Part shown: positions 8,052 through 16,354 of the stretch, piece after piece
Numbering within the stretch: position 1 is the stretch's first letter
Layout: each line of letters starts with the position of its first letter
Assembly: GCF_017356015.1 (NCBI RefSeq)
Contig: NZ_JAFIQV010000001.1
Span: 247,293-311,292, forward strand
Length of the DNA stretch: 64,000 nt
Direction of reading: 5' to 3'
Source: Azospirillum sp. SYSU D00513
GTDB lineage: Bacteria > Pseudomonadota > Alphaproteobacteria > Azospirillales > Azospirillaceae
Notes under the pieces: generated by a model
Told to the model about the DNA's origin: nothing
Databases searched by the model: none
What the model saw: the letters and a program-made list of their open reading frames with translations, nothing else
Program-made: the position numbers and the translations under genes

Positions 8052-8756
8052 GTGGCCTCGGTCCTGACCTCCGCCCGGCCGCTGGTCGGCGTCACGGCCT
8101 CGGTCCACGGCAGCCGCGTCGCCTGGTGGGCCAACCGGCTGGCGCTCTGGCGCGCCGGCGCCCGCGCCGTGCGCATCACCGCCGACAGCCCCTACCCCAT
8201 CGACGAGCTGGACGGGTTGGTGGTCGGCGGCGGCGACGACATCGACGCCTCGCTCTACGGCGAGGCCGCCCGCCCGCACATCCGCATCGACCCGCAGCGC
8301 GACCGGCTGGAGCTGAACGCGCTGGACTGCGCGGAGAAACGCCGCCTGCCGGTGCTCGGCATCTGCCGCGGCTCGCAGATGATCAACGTCCACCGAGGCG
8401 GCACGCTGCACATGGACATCCACGAGGTCTACGAGGAGGCCCAGCGCATGCGCACGGTGCTGCCGCGCAAGCGCATCCGCATCGAGCCGGACAGCCGCCT
8501 CTACGGCATCCTCGGCATCGGCGAGTGCCGGGTGAACGCCCTGCACCACCAGTCGGTGAACCGGCTCGGCGACGGGCTGCGCACCGTCGCGCGCGAGCGG
8601 TCCGGCGTCGTCCAGGGCATCGAGTCGGCGAACCACCCCTTCCTGATCGGGGTCCAGTGGCACCCCGAGTATCTCGTGGCCGACGAGCGCCAGCAGGGGC
8701 TGTTCCGCACGCTGGTGGACGCCTCGGCCGGCCATCCCGCCCTGGTTGCCGCGTAA
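8052..8756 (+). CDS. Class-I glutamine amidotransferase / peptidase C26-like hydrolase
   Basis: This 234 aa protein has the triad of the gamma-glutamyl hydrolase (C26) type: Cys105 in GICRGSQ, and His204 and Glu206 in QWHPEY. The DGLVVGGGDDIDASLYGE segment resembles PuuD-type gamma-glutamyl-GABA hydrolases. It would hydrolyse a gamma-glutamyl amide or release ammonia from glutamine. I use the GTG at 8052, 5 bases after the amidoligase stop, because it places the first beta-strand (RPLVGVTAS) near the N-terminus; the ATG at 7965 would add 29 residues lying inside the amidoligase gene. Its job is read from its partner rather than from specific residues. Confidence 0.85.
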   Translation: MASVLTSARPLVGVTASVHGSRVAWWANRLALWRAGARAVRITADSPYPIDELDGLVVGGGDDIDASLYGEAARPHIRIDPQRDRLELNALDCAEKRRLPVLGICRGSQMINVHRGGTLHMDIHEVYEEAQRMRTVLPRKRIRIEPDSRLYGILGIGECRVNALHHQSVNRLGDGLRTVARERSGVVQGIESANHPFLIGVQWHPEYLVADERQQGLFRTLVDASAGHPALVAA

Positions 8757-8759
8757 GGG

Positions 8760-10583
8760 ATGGGGAACATGCAAGCGCCCATGGGGTTCTTCGGAGGTGA
8801 ACCGCCGCGCTTTCGTCCGGCGGACGGAGACACGCCTCCCATGAGCGAACTGCACGCGCCGAAGCCGGAAGAAGCAACGCCGGAGGGCGACTTAAGGGCC
8901 GCCCCGGACTCCGCCTCCGCCGAGGGGCCGCTGCTGCGGCCGGGCGACACCTGCTGGCGGGTCGAGCGGGCGCAGCGCATCGCCTTCCTGGTGGACGGGG
9001 ACGCCTTCTTCCGTGCGGTGCGCGGCGCCCTGCATCGCGCGCGCCACTCCGTCCTGATCGTCGGCTGGGACATCGACCCGCGCATGCGGCTGACCCCGGA
9101 CGATCCCGAGACGCTGGGCCAGATGCTGGCGCGGCTGACGGCGGAAAGGCCGGCCTTGCGCATCCACGCGCTGCGCTGGAACATGCCCTTCCCCATCATG
9201 CTGGAGCATCCGCACGGCCCCTTCGAGAGGCTGGACCGGGAGACCGGCCCGCGCCTCGCCCTGCGGCTCGACGACGAGCTGCCGATCGGCGCCGCCCAGC
9301 ACCAGAAGCTCGTCGTGGTGGACGACGCCCTGGCCTTCTGCGGCGGCATCGACCTCGCCGGCGACCGCTGGGACACGCCGGAACACCGCGACCACGATCC
9401 GCGCCGCCGCTGGCCGACCGGCGACCCCTACGCGCCGCGTCACGACGTGATGATGGCGGTGGACGGCCCGGCCGCCCGCGCCGTCGGCGATCTCGCGCGC
9501 GACCGCTGGCTGCGCGCCACGGGAGAAATCCTGCCCCCCGCCCCCCCAGGCGCCGATCCCTGGCCGGAGGAGGCGGTCCCCGACCTGCACGCACCCGGCG
9601 CGGGGGTGCGCGTCGGCATCGCCCGGACCCTGCCGGGCAAGCCCGATGCCGCCGACCCGCTCGACCAGCCGGTGCGCGAGAGCGAGGCGCTCTACTTCGC
9701 GGCCATCGAGGCGGCCCGGAAGGTCATCTACGTCGAGAACCAGTATTTCGCCTCGGCCCGCATCGCCGAGGCGCTGGCCCGCCGGCTCGCCGAGCCGGAC
9801 GGGCCGGAGGTGGTCGTCGTGCTGTCCCAGGAAAGCCCGAGCTGGTTCGACCGCATGGCCATGGACACGCCGCGCGCGGTGGTGCTGCGCCAGCTCCAGG
9901 ACTGCAACCATCATGGCCGGCTGCGCACCCTGACGCCCCTGACCGAGGAGGGGGCGAGCGTCATCGTCCATTCCAAGGTCATGGTGGTGGACGACTGGTT
10001 CCTGCGCATCGGCTCCTCCAACCTGAACAACCGCTCCATGGGCTACGACACGGAGTGCGACCTGGGGCTGGAAGCGGATGCCGGCGACGAGAGGGCGCGC
10101 GCCGCCATCCCCGCCTTCCGCGACCGGCTGCTGGCCGAGCATATGGGAGTGGAGCCGGAGGCGCTGGCGCGGGCCATCGCCGAGGAGGGCAGCCTCGTCG
10201 CCGCCCTCGACCGGCTGGCAAAGCCGAGCGGCCGCCGCCTCGCCCCGCTGCCGGAAGCGGACCCGAGCCTCACCGAGCAGGCCTTCGCCGCCCTGCGCAT
10301 CGCCGACCCCGACCGGCCGGAGGAGGCCTGGGCGGTCTGGAAGCGCGTCCAGCTCGACCGAAAGCCGGACCCCTCGCTGGTCCGCGCGGCGGGTGCGGCC
10401 CTGCTGACCACGGGCATCGTCGCGGGCGCCTTCATGCTGGCCCGCCTGCTCGCCGCCCCCGTCCCGCCGCGCAAGCCGCGCCGCTCCGTGCGGGCGGATG
10501 CTGTGGACACCGGCGACGGGGAGTCCAAGCCGCGCGTGCGCGTGCGGGCACGGGCCGGCACGCGGGTGGGCGCCGGGGAGTGA
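8760..10583 (+). CDS. Phospholipase D-like protein with two HKD motifs and C-terminal membrane segment
   Basis: This 607 aa protein has two phospholipase D catalytic motifs: HQKLVVVDD near residue 181 and VHSKVMVVDDWFLRIGSSNLNNRS near 403. Both halves keep His, Lys and Asp, so it should be active on phosphodiester bonds, as in cardiolipin synthases and bacterial PLDs. A hydrophobic segment at about 543-563 followed by an arginine-rich tail suggests a C-terminal anchor. The start is uncertain: ATG at 8760, 8769 or 8841 are all possible, and the first 50 residues look disordered. It follows the amidotransferase by 3 bases, so all three genes are probably one transcript acting on a membrane lipid or a polymer precursor (inference). 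Confidence 0.85.
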   Translation: MGNMQAPMGFFGGEPPRFRPADGDTPPMSELHAPKPEEATPEGDLRAAPDSASAEGPLLRPGDTCWRVERAQRIAFLVDGDAFFRAVRGALHRARHSVLIVGWDIDPRMRLTPDDPETLGQMLARLTAERPALRIHALRWNMPFPIMLEHPHGPFERLDRETGPRLALRLDDELPIGAAQHQKLVVVDDALAFCGGIDLAGDRWDTPEHRDHDPRRRWPTGDPYAPRHDVMMAVDGPAARAVGDLARDRWLRATGEILPPAPPGADPWPEEAVPDLHAPGAGVRVGIARTLPGKPDAADPLDQPVRESEALYFAAIEAARKVIYVENQYFASARIAEALARRLAEPDGPEVVVVLSQESPSWFDRMAMDTPRAVVLRQLQDCNHHGRLRTLTPLTEEGASVIVHSKVMVVDDWFLRIGSSNLNNRSMGYDTECDLGLEADAGDERARAAIPAFRDRLLAEHMGVEPEALARAIAEEGSLVAALDRLAKPSGRRLAPLPEADPSLTEQAFAALRIADPDRPEEAWAVWKRVQLDRKPDPSLVRAAGAALLTTGIVAGAFMLARLLAAPVPPRKPRRSVRADAVDTGDGESKPRVRVRARAGTRVGAGE

Positions 10584-10955
10584 TCTCCCGAGGGGCTATG
10601 GCTTGCATAGGTTCCGCACAGCGGTAAGCCCCTGAAGAGACGGAACTTTTCCGTCATCCCCGCGTCCGCGGGGATGACGGGGGAAGGGTGGTCGGGAAGC
10701 TTGCTTCAGTCGGTCAGGCGTGAAAGTTAGCGCTTATGCGCTTTCGCGGGGGTGACGGTTAAGTGGTCGCTTGCTCAGGCAATGCCCGGTTGTGAGGTAT
10801 CTGCAAGCAAGCTCCAAGGAGGCGACAAATGCTCCGTTCGCCCCGCCAGCGGAACGCCGCGAATTGACACAGGCCTCACCTGGCTTTTGGTAAATTGCGG
10901 TTAACCATGAAAGCCTAGCCTGCGCCGTCTCACCTGAACGGCAACCGGCATCCTC
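10584..10955. other. Intergenic region with MITE-like repeat and candidate promoter
   Basis: This 372-base gap holds a repeat element (10600-10809) and then the leader of the ABC exporter. A TTGACA at 10864-10869 is a possible -35 box, though the matching -10 (TTGGTA, 17 bases on) is poor. A near-CtrA pattern, GTAA-N7-TTAA, lies at 10890-10904. No gene is visible. Confidence 0.5.
10600..10809. repeat. MITE-like repeat element, short copy
   Basis: The element starts with GGCTTGCA and ends with TGCAAGC, contains the perfect palindrome CCGTCATCCCCGCG-TC-CGCGGGGATGACGG at 10651-10680, and then GAAAGTTAGCGC...ATGCGCTTTCGCGGGGGTGACGG at 10723-10758. The order and sequence of these parts match the longer copy at 39467-39870, whose interior is expanded. 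The ends are degenerate. Confidence 0.6.
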
Positions 10956-12770
10956 ATGGAAACCCTCACCACCCGCGGCCTCGCCGCCGGGATCACGCGG
11001 CTGTACGGCACCTTCTGGACCCACACGGCGGGCTGCCGCCCGCTGGTGCTGCTGTTCCTGTCCATGCTGTTCGTGGCGCAGGCGCTGCGGCTCGCCATCC
11101 CCTACTTCTTCGGAGAGGCGGTGAACGCGTTGCAGGACAGCGCCGCGCAGGACCTCCCGACGGCCGGCTGGTACGTCGCCGCCATGATGGCGGCGGCACT
11201 CGCGGCCTGGGTGCTGCACGGGCCGGGGCGGGTGATGGAGCGCTTCACCGCACTGGCCGTGCGCGGGCGCTTCGCCGACGCGCTCTACGCGCGGCTGATG
11301 ACGCTGCCGCTCGCCTGGCATGACCGCAACCATTCCGGCGGCACGGTTCAGCGCATCAACAAGGCGACGGACGCGCTGTTCGGCTTCTCGCAGAACCAGT
11401 TCATCTATCTTCAGAACCTGATCAACCTCGTCGGTCCCATCGCGGCACTGTTCTTCATCTCGGCGGGCACGGGCGGAGCGGCTCTGGCCGGCTACACGCT
11501 GGTGGCCTTCCTCCTGGTGCATTTCGACCGGACCATGGTCCGGCTCCTGCGCGAGGAGCACGGCCGGCACCGCCGCTACGTCTCGGTCCTGTCGGACTGC
11601 GTCGGCAACGTCTCGACCGTGCTGACCCTGCGCCTCCAAGCGGCGACCCGGCGTGTGCTGGGCGAACGGCTCGACCATCTGTTCGAGCCCCTGCGCTGCC
11701 ACATCGTGGTGAACGAGGCGAAATGGTGCGCCATCGACCTGCTGAACAACGCGCTGCGTTGCGGGCTGGTGGTGCTCTACGCCTGGCTCGCCTGGCGCGA
11801 GGGCGGGCTGGTGCCGCTCGGCACCGCCGTCATGGTGCACCAGTATTCGCAGCAGATCGGCACGGTCGTCACCTCCATGGCGACGCACTGGCAGGAGCTG
11901 GTCCGCTTCCAGGCCGACGTCGGGGAGGCCGACGCCATCCTGGATGCCGCACCCCGCGCCGGGGCCGGGGCCGCCGTCCCGGCGGACTGGCGGGAGATCC
12001 GGGTCGAGGATCTGTCCTTCCACCACGCCGCGGCCGGCGGCGACCGGCGCAAGATCCCCTCGCTGGACGGCGTCTCGCTGACCCTGCGGCGCGGCCAGCG
12101 CGTCGCCCTGATCGGCGAGAGCGGGTCGGGCAAGAGCACGCTGCTGCGCGTGCTGGCCGGGCTCTACGCGGCCGACCGGGTGCGGATCGCCGTGGACGGA
12201 GTCGCCATGCCGGAGCTGGCCGACCTCGGCTCGGCCGCGACGCTGGTCCCGCAGGAGCCGCAGATCTTCGACAGCAGCGTGCGGCAGAACATCACCATGG
12301 GCATCGCCTACCCCGACGGGGAGCTGGTGCGCGCCTGCCGCCTCGCCCAGCTCGGCCCGGTGCTGGAGACGCTGCCCTCCGGGCTCGACACCCCCATCGC
12401 GGAGGGCGGCGTGAACCTGTCGGGCGGGCAGCGCCAGAGGCTGGCGCTGGCGCGCGGCATCCTCGCCTCCCGCGATTCCGGCCTCGTCATGCTGGACGAG
12501 CCAACCAGCAGCGTCGATCCGGCGACGGAACTGCGCATCTACGACGCGCTGCTCGCCGAGTTCGGGGAAGCCTGCGTGGTCTCCGCCATCCACCGCCTGC
12601 ACCTGCTGCGGCACTTCGACCTCGTGGTGCTGATGGAACGCGGGCGTGTGGTGGACAGCGGCGGCATGGACGAGCTTCTGGCCCGCCAGCCCCTGTTCCG
12701 CGCGATGTGGAGCAACTACCACGGTGCCCATCACGGCCTGCATGGGGGCGCCGTCACGGCGGCGGAGTGA
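10956..12770 (+). CDS. ABC exporter, fused permease and ATPase
   Basis: This 604 aa half-transporter has an N-terminal transmembrane domain of about six helices (about residues 25-310) and a C-terminal nucleotide-binding domain with Walker A GESGSGKST (about 387-395), signature LSGGQRQR (about 488), Walker B LVMLDEPTS (about 511) and the H-loop His in SAIHRLH. It belongs to the type IV (MsbA/LmrA-like) exporters and would work as a homodimer in the inner membrane. Nothing nearby identifies its substrate. It stands alone, followed by a strong bidirectional terminator. Confidence 0.92.
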   Translation: METLTTRGLAAGITRLYGTFWTHTAGCRPLVLLFLSMLFVAQALRLAIPYFFGEAVNALQDSAAQDLPTAGWYVAAMMAAALAAWVLHGPGRVMERFTALAVRGRFADALYARLMTLPLAWHDRNHSGGTVQRINKATDALFGFSQNQFIYLQNLINLVGPIAALFFISAGTGGAALAGYTLVAFLLVHFDRTMVRLLREEHGRHRRYVSVLSDCVGNVSTVLTLRLQAATRRVLGERLDHLFEPLRCHIVVNEAKWCAIDLLNNALRCGLVVLYAWLAWREGGLVPLGTAVMVHQYSQQIGTVVTSMATHWQELVRFQADVGEADAILDAAPRAGAGAAVPADWREIRVEDLSFHHAAAGGDRRKIPSLDGVSLTLRRGQRVALIGESGSGKSTLLRVLAGLYAADRVRIAVDGVAMPELADLGSAATLVPQEPQIFDSSVRQNITMGIAYPDGELVRACRLAQLGPVLETLPSGLDTPIAEGGVNLSGGQRQRLALARGILASRDSGLVMLDEPTSSVDPATELRIYDALLAEFGEACVVSAIHRLHLLRHFDLVVLMERGRVVDSGGMDELLARQPLFRAMWSNYHGAHHGLHGGAVTAAE

Positions 12771-12783
12771 CCCCCGGACAATG

Positions 12784-12825
12784 AAAAAGGGTGGCGGAGC
12801 GCCGAGGCGCGCCGCCACCCTTTTT
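12784..12825. terminator. Bidirectional intrinsic terminator
   Basis: AAAAAGGGTGGCG pairs with CGCCACCCTTTTT around a GC-rich centre. The run of T on each strand after the stem serves both the plus-strand ABC exporter (stop 12770) and the minus-strand OmpA-like gene (stop 12846). Confidence 0.88.
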
Positions 12826-12845
12826 CGCCTTTACGCCCGTCAGGC

Positions 12846-13616
12846 TCAGTAACGGTTTTCCGCCACCGTCCCCGGCTCGGAGATGACGATCTCCACGCGG
12901 CGGTTCTGCTGGCGGCCCGCGTCGGTCGAGTTGGAGGCCACGGGCTGGGCCGAGCCGAAGCCCTGCGTCACGATGCGGTTCGGCTGGACCCCGGCCAGCA
13001 CCAGTGCGTCGCGCACGGACTGGGCGCGGCGCTCCGACAGGGCGAGGTTGGTCGCCGAGGAGCCGGTGGAGTCGGTGTAGCCCTCGATCCGGATCGTGCG
13101 GTTCGGGTTCTGCTGCATGAACTGGGCGAGGCGGTCGATGCGCTGCTGCGCGCCCGGCGACAGCTCGGCCCGGCCGGTGGCGAAGAGCACGTCGCCCAGC
13201 GTCATGACGAGGCCGCGCTCGGTCCGCTGCGCCTGAAGCTCGCGGAGCTGCTGCTCCAGCTGGACGTTGCGCGCCTGGAGGCGGTAGGTGTCGGCGTTGG
13301 AGACGACGGTCTGCGCGCCCTTCAGCTCGGCCGTGTCGCGGGCGACCTGCACCCGGCCGGCGGCCAGCGCCGCAAGATGGTCCACCTCGGCGGTGGCGCC
13401 CTCCTCAGCCTGGAGCGCCTCGGCGCGGCGCAGGGTTTCCTCGGCGCGGCGCAGCTCCAGCGGCGCGTTGCCGGCGACCTGCGGGTCGCTCGCCGCGACA
13501 GCGTAGGCTTGGCGCGCCTGGGTCAGCGCGGTGCTGGTGGTCGGGCCGGCGCAGCCGGCCAGGGCGGCGGACAGCAGGCCGAGCGCCACGGCCCCGCGGT
13601 ACAGCGGCTTCCTCAT
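12846..13616 (-). CDS. OmpA/Pal-domain lipoprotein with N-terminal DUF4398-like helices
   Basis: This 256 aa protein has a lipoprotein signal ending LAGC (residues 1-22), a helical region with ELRRAEETLRRAEAL and coiled-coil character (about 30-130), and a C-terminal OmpA domain (about 140-245) with EGYTDSTGSS, LSERRAQSVRDAL and NRRVEIVI, which bind meso-DAP in peptidoglycan. It likely tethers the outer membrane to the cell wall. Its ATG overlaps the stop of the upstream lipoprotein gene as ATGA, indicating translational coupling. The pairing with a second DUF4398-type lipoprotein suggests they form one complex. Confidence 0.9.
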   Translation of the reverse strand: MRKPLYRGAVALGLLSAALAGCAGPTTSTALTQARQAYAVAASDPQVAGNAPLELRRAEETLRRAEALQAEEGATAEVDHLAALAAGRVQVARDTAELKGAQTVVSNADTYRLQARNVQLEQQLRELQAQRTERGLVMTLGDVLFATGRAELSPGAQQRIDRLAQFMQQNPNRTIRIEGYTDSTGSSATNLALSERRAQSVRDALVLAGVQPNRIVTQGFGSAQPVASNSTDAGRQQNRRVEIVISEPGTVAENRY

Positions 13617-14188
13617 GGCTGCACCCCCTGGTAGCCACGGTTCGAGTTCCAGCTCGTGGAGCCGGCGGGGGCCGGCTGGACAGGCATCGGCGCCGCGTAA
13701 GGCGAGGCGGAGGTGCCGCCCATCGAGCCGCCCATGGAGCCACTCATCGAACCGCCGGACGAGCCGCTGCCCATCGTGCTTCCGTAGGAGGACGCCGTCC
13801 CGCCGTAAGAGGGCGCCATGCTGGAACCGCTCATCGTGCTGGCCGGACCGGTCTGGCGCACGGCGGAGGCGGCTTCCTGGGTCACCGCGGCCTGGGCGCG
13901 CACGGTGGCCAGTTCGGCCTCGACCTGGGCCTGCTCGGCGAGGCGCCGTGCGCGCTCGTTCTCCTCGTCGCGCACGGCGGCCTGCGCGGCGGCCAGCTTG
14001 TCGCGCGCCGACTGAAGCTCGACGGGGGCGTACTGAAGGGCACCGGCACGTTCGGCGGCCATCACGGCCTCGCTGGAGGCGCCGAGCTGCGCGGTCGGGG
14101 CCGGGGTGCCGGCACAGGCGGCGAGACCGAACACCGCCGCGAGGGCGAGCGTGCGCGGTCCCGGGGCCAGGGGACGAAGGGGCATCAT
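13613..14188 (-). CDS. DUF4398-type lipoprotein with Gly/Ser-rich C-terminus
   Basis: This 191 aa protein starts MMPLRPLAPGPRT, has a lipobox LAAC at about residue 25, then a helical segment (EAVMAAERAGALQYAPVEL, ARDKLAAAQAAVRDEENERA) resembling DUF4398, and a low-complexity tail of Gly, Ser, Met and Pro (about 110-190). The ATG at 14188 or the adjacent one at 14185 has AAGGGA upstream; the extension to 14260 would hide the lipobox. It is coupled to the OmpA-domain lipoprotein by a 4-base overlap. It is probably periplasmic-facing on the outer membrane; the flexible tail may reach into the cell wall. Confidence 0.82.
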   Translation of the reverse strand: MMPLRPLAPGPRTLALAAVFGLAACAGTPAPTAQLGASSEAVMAAERAGALQYAPVELQSARDKLAAAQAAVRDEENERARRLAEQAQVEAELATVRAQAAVTQEAASAVRQTGPASTMSGSSMAPSYGGTASSYGSTMGSGSSGGSMSGSMGGSMGGTSASPYAAPMPVQPAPAGSTSWNSNRGYQGVQP

Positions 14189-14229
14189 GGCTGGACGATT
14201 CCCTTTGGTTGGTGGGTTACGACATTCGT

Positions 14230-14823
14230 TTACAGCCCAGAGGGCCGGTTGCCTGCCCAACCGGGCATCTGCCGGAATGGTTCCCAGCCGACACCGTCCC
14301 CGGGCTTGATCATGGCCGCCTCACCCAGCGGTTCGCCGTACCCTCCGCCCGGCCCGGCGAAGAGCAGCCGGTCGAAGGACCCCGGCGCCGGCGGCGCCCA
14401 GTCCTGCCGCATCCGCGCCACCAGCCATGGCGCCACGCGCTTCTCCCCGGCCTCGGCGCGGGCCAGCAGGCGCCGCACCAGAACCTCGTCCGGCGTGTCG
14501 AAGACGATCCCCACCCGCTCCCACCCCTCCGGCAGGCGGCCGAGGATGCGGCGCCGCGCCTTCTCCGTCAGGTTGGTGTTGTCCACCACGAGATGGACGC
14601 CCAACGCGACGGCCTCGGCCAAGCGGCGGCGGAACTCCTTGTCGGCGGGCCTGGAGAAGGCGCGCCACGCCTCGTGGTAGGCGACGCCGTTTGCCGCCGC
14701 CATCTCCTCCAGCACGTCGTCGCGCGCCACCGCGCGGGCGGCGCCGCGTTCCGCGACGAAACGCCGGCGCCAGCGCGTCTTGCCGCTGCCCGGCAGCCCG
14801 ATCAGCACATGAACGGTCGGCAT
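14230..14823 (-). CDS. P-loop kinase/ATPase (zeta-toxin or polynucleotide-kinase-like)
   Basis: This 197 aa protein begins with MPTVHVLIGLPGSGKT, a Walker A at residues 9-16, followed by DDVLEEM and HLVVDNTNLTEKARR, a pattern seen in AAA_33 kinases such as the kinase domain of Pnkp and zeta toxins. It probably phosphorylates a small molecule or nucleic-acid end. The C-terminal third (GGGYGEPLGEAAM onward) lacks a recognised domain. The start at 14823 puts the P-loop at the N-terminus. It lies 41 bases upstream of the lipoprotein pair on the same strand, but a functional link is not obvious. No antitoxin is seen. Confidence 0.78.
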   Translation of the reverse strand: MPTVHVLIGLPGSGKTRWRRRFVAERGAARAVARDDVLEEMAAANGVAYHEAWRAFSRPADKEFRRRLAEAVALGVHLVVDNTNLTEKARRRILGRLPEGWERVGIVFDTPDEVLVRRLLARAEAGEKRVAPWLVARMRQDWAPPAPGSFDRLLFAGPGGGYGEPLGEAAMIKPGDGVGWEPFRQMPGWAGNRPSGL

Positions 14824-14919
14824 CCGGGCACCTCCCCGGCCGGCGCCGCGGGACGATGCCCCGGCGGCGCTGTTTCCCACAGTGAGACGGCCCAAACGGG
14901 ACACGCCAAGGAGGACGAC

Positions 14920-15090
14920 ATGGACGAACGAAACACGCCGGACAAGGCCGAGGGCAACGACACGCCGGCCCCCGGCCCGAATTCCGGGATTCAGGTGCCG
15001 CAGAACGGCATCGAGCAGTCGCTGCGCGAAGCCGCCGAACGGCTCAAGAGCGACGAGTCGAAGAGCGGGGACCTGCCGCCCGCCCACTGA
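14920..15090 (+). CDS. Small hydrophilic protein (56 aa)
   Basis: This 56 aa acidic, disordered-looking protein reads MDERNTPDKAEGNDTPAPG, then a short helix IEQSLREAAERLKSDES. A strong Shine-Dalgarno AAGGAGG sits 5 to 6 bases before the ATG, which is the main support that it is translated. There is no known family. It is divergent from the P-loop kinase and is followed by a terminator hairpin shared with the cold-shock gene. Confidence 0.65.
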   Translation: MDERNTPDKAEGNDTPAPGPNSGIQVPQNGIEQSLREAAERLKSDESKSGDLPPAH

Positions 15091-15138
15091 AGTCTTTCTT
15101 TTGGAAGGGCTTTCCCCGGGGCGGAACCGCTCATGAAA

Positions 15139-15172
15139 AAAGCCCTTCTCCCCCGCCGGGGAGAAGGGCTTT
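15139..15172 (-). terminator. Intrinsic terminator of the cold-shock gene
   Basis: A 15-bp stem (AAAGCCCTTCTCCCC against its complement) with a 4-base loop is followed on the minus strand by a T-run (positions 15138-15136), 27 bases after the stop of the double cold-shock gene. It may also serve the small plus-strand gene. Confidence 0.85.
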
Positions 15173-15198
15173 CGCTTGGCCTCAGGGCTGTCCCGCCG

Positions 15199-15966
15199 TC
15201 AGAGACCGGAGACCGAGACGGCTTCCATTCCCTTCTCGCCCTGGCGGACGGACATGCGCACCCGCTGGCCATCGTCCAGGCCGGACAGGCCGGAGCGCTC
15301 CAGGGCGCGGACATGCACGAACACGTCGCGGCCGCCGTCGTCCGGCGCGATGAAGCCGAAGCCCTTGGTGGCGTTGAACCACTTCACCGTGCCCTCGATC
15401 TCCTTGGTCGGACCGGCATCGGCACCACGGCGCGGCGCCGCGCCGAAGCCGCCGCGATCACCCCCACGGTCGTTGCCACGGTCCCCATAGCCGCGGTCCT
15501 CGCGGCCGCCGAACCCACGGTCGCCGCCACGGTCATTGCCCCGATCCCCGAAGCCACGCGCGCCGAAACCGCCACGGTCCCCGAACCCGCGGTCACCGCC
15601 GCGATCGGCGTAATTGCGCTCGCCGCCACGGTCGCCCTGGCCCCGGTCGTCGCGCCCGCCGAAGCCGCGCTCCGCGCGCTGGCGCGGCGGGGCGGCGGTG
15701 GAGGTGTCCACCGAATGCAGTGTGCCGACCTGGTTGCCCTTGCGGCCCTCGATGATGTCCACGACGACGGTGGCGCCGTCCGGAAGGCTGTCATGCCCCG
15801 CCGCGCCGACGATGGAGCCGGGAATGAGGGCGTCGGGCGAGCCGTCCACCGGCTGGACGAAGCCGAAGCCTCGGTTGGTGTCGAACCACTTCACCCGCGC
15901 CTGGACCTGGGTGGCGAGGACGTTGGGCTGACGGTAAACATGGGAACGGGGCGTGTCACGGTTCAT
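15199..15966 (-). CDS. Double cold-shock-domain RNA-binding protein with RG-rich linker
   Basis: This 255 aa protein has two cold-shock domains. The first (about 20-90) has a variant RNP1, KWFDTNRGFGFVQP. The second (about 188-255) is canonical, KWFNATKGFGFIAPDDGG...DVFVH. Between them lies a linker of about 90 residues made of repeated GFGDRGG, NDRGG and GDRG units, an RGG-like disordered region. It likely binds single-stranded RNA or DNA and may act as an RNA chaperone; the linker could drive phase separation (inference). Single-domain CspA proteins are about 70 aa, and double-domain forms are known in alphaproteobacteria. A 175-base leader upstream could carry thermoregulation. Confidence 0.9.
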   Translation of the reverse strand: MNRDTPRSHVYRQPNVLATQVQARVKWFDTNRGFGFVQPVDGSPDALIPGSIVGAAGHDSLPDGATVVVDIIEGRKGNQVGTLHSVDTSTAAPPRQRAERGFGGRDDRGQGDRGGERNYADRGGDRGFGDRGGFGARGFGDRGNDRGGDRGFGGREDRGYGDRGNDRGGDRGGFGAAPRRGADAGPTKEIEGTVKWFNATKGFGFIAPDDGGRDVFVHVRALERSGLSGLDDGQRVRMSVRQGEKGMEAVSVSGL

Positions 15967-16141
15967 GGGAACGCTGGACTCCAGAACAAAAAGGCGGCGC
16001 CCGCATCGGCGGGCCCGCCCCAGAAATCGCCCGTTGCCGGACCCAAGACAAGAGATGTTTCAATGAAAGCGGCCCGGTTTCGTGGATCCCATCCCTTTTT
16101 GCAACCGCCTCGCTCGCGCCTGCGTTACGCGCCGCCGGCCC

Positions 16142-16354
16142 CTACAGCCGGTCCGGCACGGGTGGCCGTTCGGTCGGCGGGACGGGGATGGGAGCCGGCG
16201 GCTCCTCGATGGGCGGACGGGCCGGATCGCCCGGCACCTCCTCCGGGTCCATGTCGGGGTCCATTCCGGGCGGCATCGTCGGCGTCTCCACCGGCGGGAC
16301 CGGCGGATAGGGGCTCATGCCGCGCGGGCTTTCCCAGGTGATATCCGGCGCCAT
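16142..16354 (-). CDS. Small proline/methionine-rich protein
   Basis: This 70 aa protein, starting MAPDITWESPRGMSPYPP, is almost entirely low complexity: Pro makes up over a third, with repeated Met-Asp-Pro, PPIEEPPAP and PTERPPVPDRL. Its ATG overlaps the stop of the preceding secreted protein by one base (TGATG), which supports translational coupling. It lacks a signal peptide. The function is unknown; it may be a partner of the upstream secreted protein. Confidence 0.6.
   Translation of the reverse strand: MAPDITWESPRGMSPYPPVPPVETPTMPPGMDPDMDPEEVPGDPARPPIEEPPAPIPVPPTERPPVPDRL

Noticed and set aside
10890..10904. Possible second CtrA site GTAA-N7-TTAA upstream of the ABC exporter
   Set aside because: One half-site has a mismatch and the spacing alone is weak evidence, so it is not listed as a CtrA site.
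10734..12818. Minus-strand frame of 694 codons opposite the ABC exporter
   Set aside because: All ABC motifs are on the plus strand; this is a high-GC shadow frame.
14230..14823. Zeta-toxin part of a toxin-antitoxin pair
   Set aside because: No small antitoxin gene overlaps or precedes it; the neighbours are lipoproteins and a 56-aa gene on the opposite strand.
15133..16341. Plus-strand frame of 402 codons opposite the cold-shock gene
   Set aside because: It mirrors the RG-rich linker and two cold-shock domains of the minus strand, and starts inside the terminator hairpin.
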